Shown: piece after piece, positions 1 to 6,016 of the stretch
Layout: every line of letters begins with the position of its first letter
Position numbering within the stretch: the stretch's first letter is position 1
NCBI GenBank assembly: GCA_002359425.1
Contig: DEMY01000076.1
Location: 1,145-8,030 of the forward strand
Reading direction: 5' to 3'
Source of the DNA: Clostridiales bacterium UBA2658
GTDB lineage: Bacteria; Bacillota; Clostridia; Oscillospirales; Oscillospiraceae
DNA length: 6,886 nt
The notes under the pieces: model-generated
The model's input: only the letters and a program-made list of their open reading frames with translations
Database searches by the model: none
What the model was told of the DNA's origin: nothing
Translations under genes and position numbers: made by a program

Positions 1-862
1 CCCGCCCGCTCGCGACTGAAATGGCGATTGCCTTGTCCGAGACCGTTTTTTTGTTGTCGATGATGTTCCAGAACTCGCGGTTGTCCGGCGGGGGGAGGAT
101 GATTTCCTCAAGTGCGAGATGATAGGTGTCCGCCTTTTTGATGCCGAGCAGGCGAAAAACCTGATCGTTTATGAGAACGACCTCATTTTTGCCCCTGTTC
201 GGGCGCAGAAAGATGGAGCCGGATTCCTCATCACCCCCGGTGAACTGGTCGATGCACTGAAAAAGGAACACATCGAGCTCAATCGTCCGTGCAACGGTGG
301 TCGCGACCGAGAGCAGATACGGGTTGCTCTTTTCAATCGGCACCGCCACAATGACACTGCCGAAAAATTCGCTTTCGTTGACATTAATGGGCGCAAAATA
401 ATAAGAGCCTTCCACCAGCGCGCGGGCGAAGCAGTACAGGCCCGGCAGCTCAACGGCATGCTTTAACTCCATCCCGTAGGACAGGGGATTGGCGGCTATG
501 CTCTCCTCCGACCACTTAGTGCCGGCCTTGATGCCGCAACTTCCGAGCCAGTCCGTTTCGGTGATGATGCCGTAAATGCGGAGTAAAACGCCGTCCCGGC
601 TGAAAAGAAGCACGCGCAGCTCGTCCTCTGTGCTGTTTGCAACTAAGTGATTCACCGCCCAGTCGGAGCATATAAAAAGGCGCTTGTAGACCTTTTTTGA
701 GCGTTCGATCTCGCTCGGCGACAGCTCCTTGGGAAGCGCGCGGGCATAGTCGATGTTTTTCGACTCGCTCCGCTTCCAGCTTGCTTCAAGCGCCTCGCCG
801 GGAAACCCGCCGCGCCCTTCGTGCAGCGCGGCCCAATTTTCAAAGCATTCCTGTCGCCGCAT
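1..862 (-). CDS. Probable sigma-54-dependent transcriptional activator, AcoR/DhaR-like (partial, N-terminal 287 aa)
   Basis: The frame is open from ATG (862-860) to the left edge, so the C-terminus is missing. An AAAGGA ribosome site (871-876) lies 8 bases before the ATG, with a good promoter further upstream. Residues 27-32 (ASWKRS) match the short N-terminal 'SW-R-S' signature of AcoR/DhaR-type activators. Residues about 60-196 read as a GAF-like domain: a hydrophobic strand with FSRDGVLL, then G-x6-WSEE (110-120), then APINVNES (157-164), ending ATTVARTIEL. Residues about 217-287 look PAS-like (EVVLINDQVFRLLGI). Full-length relatives continue into an AAA+ sigma-54-interacting domain with a GAFTGA loop and a Fis-type HTH; neither is in the window, so the sigma-54 assignment is inference. 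The usual GTNAIG segment after WSE is replaced by ANPLSYG, so ligand sensing may have diverged. The target operon is unknown, and I saw no convincing -24/-12 promoter here. Confidence 0.62.
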   Translation of the reverse strand, partial: MRRQECFENWAALHEGRGGFPGEALEASWKRSESKNIDYARALPKELSPSEIERSKKVYKRLFICSDWAVNHLVANSTEDELRVLLFSRDGVLLRIYGIITETDWLGSCGIKAGTKWSEESIAANPLSYGMELKHAVELPGLYCFARALVEGSYYFAPINVNESEFFGSVIVAVPIEKSNPYLLSVATTVARTIELDVFLFQCIDQFTGGDEESGSIFLRPNRGKNEVVLINDQVFRLLGIKKADTYHLALEEIILPPPDNREFWNIIDNKKTVSDKAIAISVASGR

Positions 863-904
863 GAAATACGTCCTTTCAGTCTAATGACACAACTTTTGTT
901 TCAT

Positions 905-933
905 ATTGTATCACGGCGCGCAAAGTCATTCAA
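905..933 (-). promoter_or_regulatory. Sigma-70-type promoter for the AcoR-like regulator
   Basis: On the minus strand, -35 TTGAAT (933-928), a 17-base spacer and -10 TACAAT (910-905) lie about 43 bases before the ATG at 862. Each hexamer matches consensus at five and four or more positions, and the spacing is ideal. The regulator gene therefore probably has its own housekeeping promoter, besides any read-through from the zinc-ribbon gene upstream. Confidence 0.6.
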
Positions 934-987
934 GTGCCATTGTGCCCGATTTGTCACGATTCGAGCGAAATGGCGCAAAGGGGGTTA

Positions 988-1314
988 TTAGAAAAAATCC
1001 CGCCCGCAGCCCTTGCAGACGTGACAGTCCTTCGCATTGTGCTGTCCGCAGTCGGGGCAATACCAGCTCCCGTCCTCTCTGGGAACGATTTTGATCGAGA
1101 CTTTTCGCACAGGCTTTTTTTCATATTGTGCAGCGTCCCGCTCGATGTTCATGGCAATCAGGGGAGCTAGCGAGGTGCTTTTTAAGCCGGTGCCGGCGAT
1201 AAATTTCAGGTTTTCAGCTTTTATGCCGCGCTTTTTCGGATTCAAAGCCGCTCCACAGCCTTGACAAAAGCTTGAACCTTCCGTATTTTCTAAACCACAA
1301 TGTTTACATTTCAT
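988..1314 (-). CDS. Small protein with two separated zinc ribbons (hypothetical)
   Basis: This 108-aa protein carries the same cysteine pattern, C-x2-C-x10-C-x2-C, at both ends: C3/C6/C17/C20 and C86/C89/C100/C103. An extra cysteine (C97) lies in the second ribbon. Each pattern is expected to hold one zinc ion as a structural knuckle. The roughly 65-residue linker is rich in lysine and arginine near both ribbons (KKRGIK, KKPVRK). I see no signal peptide or membrane segment, so it is probably cytoplasmic. The start is supported by AAAGGGGGC (1321-1329) 7 bases before the ATG. No specific function is recognised; such ribbons serve nucleic-acid or protein contacts. It lies 125 bases upstream of the AcoR-like gene on the same strand with no clear terminator between them, so some co-transcription is possible. 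Confidence 0.8.
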   Translation of the reverse strand: MKCKHCGLENTEGSSFCQGCGAALNPKKRGIKAENLKFIAGTGLKSTSLAPLIAMNIERDAAQYEKKPVRKVSIKIVPREDGSWYCPDCGQHNAKDCHVCKGCGRDFF

Positions 1315-1400
1315 AGCGAAGCCCCCTTTGCTTGAGATAATGCATAAAAATATTTAACGAATGTTATTAGTAATTACTATATCCTTTTATAACTGTTATA

Positions 1401-1429
1401 ATTATACGACGGAATAGCAGATGCGTCTA
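1401..1429 (-). promoter_or_regulatory. Promoter for the zinc-ribbon gene
   Basis: On the minus strand, -35 TAGACG (1429-1424), a 17-base spacer and a perfect -10 TATAAT (1406-1401) lie about 87 bases upstream of the ATG at 1314. The -35 matches consensus at four of six positions. The surrounding sequence (about 1340-1440) is markedly AT-rich compared with the genes, as expected of a promoter. Confidence 0.5.
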
Positions 1430-1469
1430 TATTTAAAATACAGGCTGGAAAAAACTACGGGGCGGCTGC

Positions 1470-1553
1470 ATGAAAGAGCAAGCAGCAAGCAGTGAGACGC
1501 AAGTATCATCCAATGGCAGGCGTCATTTTGGCTATTTTTTCGCGCCTCCTTGA
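1470..1553 (+). CDS. Possible 27-aa small ORF or leader peptide upstream of the dehydrogenase operon (tentative)
   Basis: The frame runs from ATG (1470) to TGA (1551-1553) and encodes a polar peptide beginning MKEQAASSETQV and ending HFGYFFAPP. The only ribosome-site candidate is a G-rich run (GGGGCGG, 1459-1465) that is not a standard Shine-Dalgarno. The stop codon falls in the loop of the inverted repeat 1538-1560 and overlaps the -35 of the operon promoter. Its expression would need the weak promoter near 1397. The frame could easily be chance; I list it because its end coincides with a secondary-structure element. Confidence 0.15.
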   Translation: MKEQAASSETQVSSNGRRHFGYFFAPP

Positions 1554-1560
1554 CGCGAAA
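1538..1560. repeat. Inverted repeat overlapping the operon promoter (possible operator)
   Basis: TTTCGCG (1538-1544) and CGCGAAA (1554-1560) are perfect 7-bp arms separated by 9 bases, and the right arm overlaps the -35 box at 1550-1555. No T-run follows on either strand in the sense needed for an intrinsic terminator, so a protein-binding site is the likelier role. No regulator is identified. Confidence 0.4.
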
Positions 1561-1578
1561 GGAAAATCGTACTATTCT
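1550..1578 (+). promoter_or_regulatory. Promoter of the hydroxyacid dehydrogenase-transketolase operon
   Basis: -35 TTGACG (1550-1555), a 17-base spacer and -10 TATTCT (1573-1578) predict a transcript starting near 1585. That places transcription downstream of an in-frame GTG at 1492 and about 30 bases before the ATG at 1615, which supports the shorter protein start. Confidence 0.6.
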
Positions 1579-1614
1579 ATATCGGTATGCAAAGATACGG
1601 TAATGGAGATTTTT

Positions 1615-2568
1615 ATGGAGATTGTAATTTTGGAGGGCCATGCGGTGAACCCCGGCGACCTTTCCTGGGATGCGCTTTCGCAGTTTGGCCACGTGACCGT
1701 TTACGACAACACGGCGCAGGACGAGATGGCGGCACGCATCAAAAACGCGGATGCGGTGCTCGTTAACAAGCTGCGCTTTTCTGCCGCGCTCATGGACGGG
1801 TGCGAAACGCTCAAATACATCGGCGAGCTTGCGACGGGGTACAATAACATTGACCTTGAGGCAGCAAAGGCGCGCGGAATTGTTGTGACGAACATTCCGG
1901 CCTACAGCACGCCGTCCGTCGTCCAGCACACCTTTGCGCTGCTTTTCGAGTTGTGCGCCCATGTGGGCGAGCATAGCCGGGGCGTTATGGAGGGTAAGTG
2001 GTCGCGAGCCAGCTGCTTTTGCTACTGGGATTATCCGCTCACAGAGCTTGCGGGCAAGACGCTTGGCGTCGTCGGCTTCGGCAAGATCGGGCAGGGGGTC
2101 GCGGGGGCGGCGGTGCCTTTCGGCATGAAGGTCATGGCCTGTGCCGCGCATCCGAGAGAAGACTCCGGCATCGACGGCGTTTCGATGGCGGACTTTAACG
2201 AAATTCTCCAAAAGGCGGACGTTATCAGTCTCCACTGCCCCTTGACGCCGGAAAATGCGGAGCTGATAAACGTCGGGACGCTTGAGAAGATGAAGCCCGG
2301 CACGCTTTTAATCAACGCCGCGCGCGGCGATCTTGTAAACGAGTGGGACGTGGCCGAGGCGCTGAAAACCGGGAAGCTCGGCGGCTTCGCGGCGGATGTG
2401 CTCTCAAAGGAGCCGCCGGTGGACGGTAGTCCGCTCTTTGACGCGCCGAACTGCGTTATCACCCCGCACATTGCATGGGCGCCGCTCGAAAGCCGGAAAC
2501 GGCTCATTGACATTGCGGTCGAAAATATCCGTGCATATCAGGAAGGTCATCCTCAAAACAGAGTTTGA
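1615..2568 (+). CDS. D-2-hydroxyacid dehydrogenase, glycerate dehydrogenase/hydroxypyruvate reductase type
   Basis: This 317-aa protein has the usual length for NAD(P)-dependent D-2-hydroxyacid dehydrogenases, which interconvert 2-keto acids (hydroxypyruvate, glyoxylate) and D-2-hydroxy acids in the cytoplasm. The opening (VILEGHAVNPGDLSW) and the ELATGYNNID and VTNIPAYST segments closely resemble HprA-type glycerate dehydrogenases. The Rossmann loop is GFGKIG (154-159). The catalytic triad fits R237 (NAARGDL), E266 (SKEPP) and H285 (ITPHIAW). I chose ATG 1615 because GGAG (1605-1608) lies 6 bases before it, the promoter is at 1550-1578, and the family starts here. An alternative ATG at 1603 lacks a ribosome site, and a GTG at 1492 would add an unrelated 41 residues. 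The usual acidic residue after the Rossmann loop is missing (ACAAHPRE, 175-182), which raises the question of NADP use. It is first in an operon with split transketolase, 32 bases upstream. Confidence 0.88.
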   Translation: MEIVILEGHAVNPGDLSWDALSQFGHVTVYDNTAQDEMAARIKNADAVLVNKLRFSAALMDGCETLKYIGELATGYNNIDLEAAKARGIVVTNIPAYSTPSVVQHTFALLFELCAHVGEHSRGVMEGKWSRASCFCYWDYPLTELAGKTLGVVGFGKIGQGVAGAAVPFGMKVMACAAHPREDSGIDGVSMADFNEILQKADVISLHCPLTPENAELINVGTLEKMKPGTLLINAARGDLVNEWDVAEALKTGKLGGFAADVLSKEPPVDGSPLFDAPNCVITPHIAWAPLESRKRLIDIAVENIRAYQEGHPQNRV

Positions 2569-2600
2569 AATAAAGAAAAACATTATTGGAGGAGAAAACA

Positions 2601-3431
2601 ATGCCACTTACCAATGAGCGCGAGGCGGAGCTGACGGAGCAGTGCCGGCAGTTTCGCATCGACGTGCTGACAGCCATCCACGGTGCGCAGTCCGGCCATC
2701 CGGGCGGCTCGCTTTCGGTGTGCGAAATTCTGACACTGCTGTATCAGGAGGTCATGAATGTTGACGCGAAAAAACCGGACGATCCGAACCGGGACCGTCT
2801 TGTTCTCTGCAAGGGCCACGCCGCCCCGATGCTCTACCGCAACCTCATCGAAAAGGGCTTTCTGCCGAAGGACAGCATGGCGACGCTCCGCAAGATTGAC
2901 AGCCAGCTTCAGGGTCACCCGTCCATGCATACCCCCGGCGTCGAAATGCCGTCCGGCCCTCTCGGCATCGGCCTTTCGGCGGCGCAGGGTATGGCGCTCG
3001 GTTTGAAGCTCAATAACAGCCCCGCGCGGGTCTACGCCGTTTTGGGTGACGGCGAGCTGGACGAGGGCACCGCCTGGGAAGCAGCCATGTCCGCGCCGAA
3101 GTTTGGACTCGACAAGCTCACCGCCATCGTTGACTGGAACAAGGTCCAGCTTGACGGCACGACGGACGAGATCATGCCCATCCGCGACCTGCCCGCAAAG
3201 TGGCGCGCATTCGGTTGGAACGTTATCCGTTGCGACGGGCACGATTTGCAGGCATTCTACAAGGCGATCGAGGACGCGAAGGCTTTCAAGGACGGCCCTA
3301 GCGTGATTATTGCCGATACGGTCAAGGGCAAGGGCGTCTCCTTCATGGAGGGTCAGGCCGCGTGGCACGGCAAGGCCATTCCGGATGAGGATTTGGCAAA
3401 GGCAATTGCAGAGCTGGGAGGGGACAGATAA
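2601..3431 (+). CDS. Transketolase, N-terminal (TPP-binding) subunit
   Basis: This 276-aa protein is the N-terminal half of a split transketolase. With the next gene it should form the TPP- and divalent-metal-dependent enzyme that moves two-carbon ketol units between sugar phosphates (non-oxidative pentose phosphate pathway). Visible signatures are SGHPGG (31-36, H33), KGHA (71-74), GHPSMH (105-110), and the TPP motif GDGELDEG (149-156) closing at N180 (VDWNK). A late histidine (H256, AWHG) also fits the active site. The ATG at 2601 is preceded by GGAGGAG (2588-2594). An in-frame TTG at 2586 would place that ribosome site inside the coding region and is rejected. The stop codon overlaps the start of the next gene (TAATG), so translation of the two halves is probably coupled. 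Split transketolases are common in Clostridia and archaea. Specialised split forms are known (apulose-4-phosphate AptAB, sulfo-sugar SqwGH), but no partner gene here points to those. Confidence 0.93.
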   Translation: MPLTNEREAELTEQCRQFRIDVLTAIHGAQSGHPGGSLSVCEILTLLYQEVMNVDAKKPDDPNRDRLVLCKGHAAPMLYRNLIEKGFLPKDSMATLRKIDSQLQGHPSMHTPGVEMPSGPLGIGLSAAQGMALGLKLNNSPARVYAVLGDGELDEGTAWEAAMSAPKFGLDKLTAIVDWNKVQLDGTTDEIMPIRDLPAKWRAFGWNVIRCDGHDLQAFYKAIEDAKAFKDGPSVIIADTVKGKGVSFMEGQAAWHGKAIPDEDLAKAIAELGGDR

Positions 3432-4369
3432 TGGCGAAGTCTATCAGAGAAGTATACGGCAGCGTTTTGGCCGAGCTAGGCGAAACGAATCATGACATCG
3501 TCGTTCTGGACGCCGACCTTTCCGGTTCTACGAAGAGCAAAATGTTTGGCGATGCGCATCCCGACCGTTTCTTCAATATGGGTATTGCGGAGAGCAACAT
3601 GGTCGCAACGGCGGCGGGCCTTTCCACAACGGGCAAAATCCCGTTTGTCAACACCTTCACAGCGTTTCTGACAACGCTCGGTCTGATCGCGACCCGCGCA
3701 CAGGTCTGCTACGGAAACCTGAACGTGAAGCTCGGCGGAGCCTACTGCGGTATGTCGGATGCGCTCGACGGCGCGACCCACCACGCGCTGGAGGATATCT
3801 CTGCCATGCGCGCGCTGCCGAACATGCGGCTGCTGGTTCCGTCTGACGCGACCAGCACAAAGTGGGCGACGGAGTACGCGGCCAAAACCTACGGCCCTTT
3901 CTATCTGCGCCTTTCGCGCGATGTGTATCCCGACCTGTATCCGGCGGATTATCAGTTCGAGTGCGGCAAGGGCGCAATTGTCCGCGACGGCAAGGATGTC
4001 ACGGTCATCGCCTGCGGCCTTCTCGTTCACAAGGCTATCGAAGCCGCCGAAGTGCTTGAGAAAAAGGGCGTATCGGTGCGCGTCGTCGATATGTACAGCG
4101 TAAAGCCCATCGACAAGGAACTTATTTTGAAGTGCGCCGGGGAAACGGGCGCAATCGTTACCGCCGAGGAGCACAACATATATGGCGGCCTCGGCAGCGC
4201 GGTTTCCGAAGTCCTCGCGTGGGCAGGTGCGGGCGTTCCAACTGAGTTTGTCGGCATTCAGGATACCTTTACCGAAAGCGGCAAATACGCCGACCTTTTA
4301 GCAAAATACGGCGTTGATGCAAACGGCGTTGCAAACGGCATCGAAAAGGTGCTCGCGAGAAAGAAATAA
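3431..4369 (+). CDS. Transketolase, C-terminal subunit
   Basis: This 312-aa protein carries the pyrimidine-binding and C-terminal transketolase domains. The catalytic glutamate that activates the TPP aminopyrimidine is E54 in FNMGIAESNMV. GATHHALED (114-122) carries the conserved phosphate/substrate-side histidines. The third domain begins near residue 180 (KGAIVRDGKDVTVIACG) and contains the conserved EEHNIYGGLG (246-255). The ATG overlaps the stop of the N-terminal subunit by one base, and a purine-rich GGGAGGGG (3416-3423) precedes it inside that gene. The two subunits total 588 residues, shorter than the roughly 660 of one-piece bacterial transketolases, as usual for split forms. It is the last gene of the operon, with a terminator 14 bases after its stop. 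All key residues I can check are present, so the enzyme should be active. Confidence 0.93.
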   Translation: MAKSIREVYGSVLAELGETNHDIVVLDADLSGSTKSKMFGDAHPDRFFNMGIAESNMVATAAGLSTTGKIPFVNTFTAFLTTLGLIATRAQVCYGNLNVKLGGAYCGMSDALDGATHHALEDISAMRALPNMRLLVPSDATSTKWATEYAAKTYGPFYLRLSRDVYPDLYPADYQFECGKGAIVRDGKDVTVIACGLLVHKAIEAAEVLEKKGVSVRVVDMYSVKPIDKELILKCAGETGAIVTAEEHNIYGGLGSAVSEVLAWAGAGVPTEFVGIQDTFTESGKYADLLAKYGVDANGVANGIEKVLARKK

Positions 4370-4382
4370 GCATAGTAAAACG

Positions 4383-4420
4383 AATGGCCTTTGCGGTTTT
4401 GCCGCAAAGGCCATTTTTAT
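4383..4420 (+). terminator. Rho-independent terminator of the transketolase operon
   Basis: A perfect 14-bp stem (4383-4396 with 4402-4415) around the loop TTTTG is followed by TTTTAT, 14 bases after the C-terminal subunit stop. On the minus strand the same stem is followed by CGTTTTAC, so it may also weakly end transcripts of the converging aldehyde dehydrogenase side. Confidence 0.92.
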
Positions 4421-4441
4421 ATGCGTTCAATACGCCGTGCA

Positions 4442-4552
4442 TCACATTTCGCGCCGCGGGTCGTCGGTCGTTTTGCCTTTTTTGTAACGCCAGACGGTGA
4501 AAAAGAGCACAGCGGCGACGGCGATGAGATACCAGACAAGCGTTCCGTTCAT
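4442..4552 (-). CDS. Small single-pass membrane protein (36 aa, hypothetical)
   Basis: The frame runs from ATG (4552-4550) to TGA (4444-4442). The peptide has a short polar start (MNGT), a hydrophobic stretch at residues 5-21 (LVWYLIAVAAVLFFTVW), and a strongly basic then mixed-charge tail (RYKKGKTTDDPRREM). This is the pattern of a small inner-membrane protein with its C-terminus inside by the positive-inside rule. The ribosome site is weak: GAATGAG ends 8 bases before the ATG. The ORF starts 69 bases after the aldehyde dehydrogenase stop on the same strand. I see no terminator between them and a shared hairpin beyond it, so it is plausibly the last gene of that transcript. I recognise no family. 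A longer overlapping frame from ATG 4565 in another phase gives an arginine-rich protein of no recognisable kind and is less likely. Confidence 0.5.
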   Translation of the reverse strand: MNGTLVWYLIAVAAVLFFTVWRYKKGKTTDDPRREM

Positions 4553-4621
4553 TTTGAAAACTCATTCGGTTATCAGGTCTGATCGGAGTACACGCCGCTT
4601 TCCGAAAAATGCAAGCCGGTT

Positions 4622-5986
4622 TTATAGAAAATGCTTGAGCAGACGCAGTTTCGCTTCATCGTATGGGGCGTAGCGCATGCAGAGGTCGAGGTGGGTAGTG
4701 TTTCTGACAACGCCCTTTTTGTGGCTGAACGTATCGAAGCTGTAACGTCCGTGGTAAGCGCCCATGCCGCTGTTGCCGACCCCGCCGAAGGGCAGATGGT
4801 TGTTTGAGATGTGCATCATCGTATCGTTCACGCAGCCGCCGCCAAAGGGCAGTTCGCGGATAACGCGGCGGATGGCGGTGCTGTCTTCCGAGAAGAAATA
4901 GCAGGCGAGCGGGCGCGGGTGTTTTTTGAGGTCCGTGAGCGTTTCGCTAAGGTCGTCGTAGGCGATAACGGGCAGCAGCGGCCCAAAAATTTCCTCCTGC
5001 ATAACCTCGTGGTCAAAGTCCGCATTCGGCAGCAGGGCAGGAGCTATTTTCAAGGCTTCGTCGTTTTTTGCGCCGCCAATAACGGTTTGCTCCGTATCCA
5101 AAAGCTTGCAAAGACGGTCGTAATGGTGGCGGCTGATGATGTTCGGGTAAGAGCTGCTCTGTTCGGCATTCGCGTAGCGCTTTTGAATTTCAGCGTTCAT
5201 ATATTTGATAAGCTCATCCTTGATGGATGCCTGCGCGAGCACGTAGTCGATGGAGATGCAGGTCTGACCGGCGTTCAGGAATTTGCCCCAGACGATGCGG
5301 CGCGCGGCGATCTCAAGGTTCGCGGTTTCGTCAACGATGCAGGGACTTTTACCGCCAAGCTCTAGGGAGACGGGGATGAGGTTTTCGCTCGCCGTTTTCA
5401 TGACGGTCTTGCCGACGCGCGGACTGCCCGTGAAGAAAATGTAGTCGTATTTCTGCTTCAGAACTTCGTCGTAATCTGCGTCCGCGTCAAGACAGCAGAC
5501 GTATTCCTTCTGGAAGGTTTCGCTCAGAATTTTCTGGATGACGGCGGAGGAATGGGCGCTATGGCGTGAACACTTCAAAACGACGCAGTTGCCCGCCGCG
5601 ATTGCGCCGACGAGCGGCGTCATCGCGAGGTTGAACGGGTAGTTCCATGGCGCAAGGATCAAAACAACCCCGTAAGGCTCGCTGTAAACCATGTTGTGCG
5701 ACGGGAAAGTCGCCATTGTGCCGCCTGTGCGGCGCGGACGGCTCCAGGTTTCAAGGTTCCAGAGCATCGTTTTAATTTCCTCTGTCACCATTGCAATTTC
5801 TGTCATGTAGGCCTCCGCCTTTGACTTGCCGAGATCGGCATACAGCGCATTGCTGATCAGACCTTCATTTTCGTTGATTACGCGCAAAAGCCTGCGAAGC
5901 ATCGTTTTGCGAAAACCGATGTCCCGCGTCTGGTTGAGATCGAAGAATTTCCGCTGTGCGGAAACGATATTTTCGATATTGTCCAT
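4622..5986 (-). CDS. Aldehyde dehydrogenase, class-3 (ALDH3/YwdH-like) type
   Basis: This 454-aa protein has the normal length for bacterial class-3-type aldehyde dehydrogenases, which oxidise aldehydes to carboxylic acids with NAD(P)+. It has no signal peptide and no C-terminal membrane tail. Catalytic residues are N115 (APWNYPF), E209 (LELGGKSP) and nucleophile C243 (NAGQTCIS). The cofactor loop is FTGSPRVG (185-192), and EEIFGP (331-336) and PFGGVGNSGMG (399-409) are conserved. The ATG is preceded by GGAGGG (5993-5998) 6 bases upstream. One oddity is that the common KPSE cofactor motif reads KCSR (138-141). The lysine is kept, but the glutamate that contacts the adenosine ribose in many relatives is arginine, which may favour NADP+. 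It is divergent from a TetR-type gene that probably controls it. The substrate (fatty, aromatic or other aldehyde) cannot be read from the sequence. Confidence 0.93.
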   Translation of the reverse strand: MDNIENIVSAQRKFFDLNQTRDIGFRKTMLRRLLRVINENEGLISNALYADLGKSKAEAYMTEIAMVTEEIKTMLWNLETWSRPRRTGGTMATFPSHNMVYSEPYGVVLILAPWNYPFNLAMTPLVGAIAAGNCVVLKCSRHSAHSSAVIQKILSETFQKEYVCCLDADADYDEVLKQKYDYIFFTGSPRVGKTVMKTASENLIPVSLELGGKSPCIVDETANLEIAARRIVWGKFLNAGQTCISIDYVLAQASIKDELIKYMNAEIQKRYANAEQSSSYPNIISRHHYDRLCKLLDTEQTVIGGAKNDEALKIAPALLPNADFDHEVMQEEIFGPLLPVIAYDDLSETLTDLKKHPRPLACYFFSEDSTAIRRVIRELPFGGGCVNDTMMHISNNHLPFGGVGNSGMGAYHGRYSFDTFSHKKGVVRNTTHLDLCMRYAPYDEAKLRLLKHFL

Positions 5987-6016
5987 GTAGTTCCCTCCGA
6001 ATTCCGTGAAATTTCA

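Larger units (their letters stand above)
1315..1614. other. Divergent intergenic control region (300 bases)
   Basis: This gap separates the minus-strand zinc-ribbon gene from the plus-strand dehydrogenase operon. It holds the zinc-ribbon ribosome site and promoter, and an overlapping plus-strand TATAAT (1397-1402) whose upstream box TTACTA (1374-1379) is poor. It also holds a possible 27-codon frame (1470-1553), an inverted repeat (1538-1560) and the operon promoter (1550-1578). I see no RNA gene or recognisable riboswitch. Confidence 0.6.

Noticed and set aside
119..466. Plus-strand frame of 115 codons
   Set aside because: It is antisense to the AcoR-like reading frame, which has a recognisable domain pattern, ribosome site and promoter. 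The plus-strand product resembles nothing and has no ribosome site.
928..945. Possible -24/-12 (sigma-54) element from TGGCAC on the minus strand
   Set aside because: No GC pair falls at the required 10-base distance from the GG; the sigma-70 boxes in the same place fit much better.
1475..1494. Short direct repeat of AGCAAGC
   Set aside because: Two copies of a 7-mer only, with no array, spacer pattern or link to a known element.
1492..1614. Upstream GTG start (1492) extending the hydroxyacid dehydrogenase by 41 residues
   Set aside because: The promoter at 1550-1578 lies inside the extension, the extra residues do not fit the family, and ATG 1615 has a well-placed GGAG.
1402..2235. Minus-strand frame of 277 codons opposite the hydroxyacid dehydrogenase
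   Set aside because: It is antisense to a protein with an intact Rossmann loop and catalytic triad. The translation is arginine/histidine-rich, typical of a shadow frame in GC-rich coding DNA.
2583..3368. Minus-strand frame of 261 codons opposite the transketolase N-terminal subunit
   Set aside because: It is a long open antisense frame caused by codon bias; there is no ribosome site or domain, and the plus strand encodes all TPP-binding motifs.
3476..4174. Minus-strand frame of 232 codons opposite the transketolase C-terminal subunit
   Set aside because: It is a shadow frame opposite a complete conserved protein.
4391..4582. Plus-strand frame of 63 codons after the transketolase terminator
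   Set aside because: It begins inside the terminator hairpin and has no promoter or ribosome site; the minus-strand 36-aa membrane peptide in the same place is more protein-like.
4811..5365. Plus-strand frame of 184 codons opposite the aldehyde dehydrogenase
   Set aside because: It is a shadow of the catalytic region of the dehydrogenase and has no start signals.
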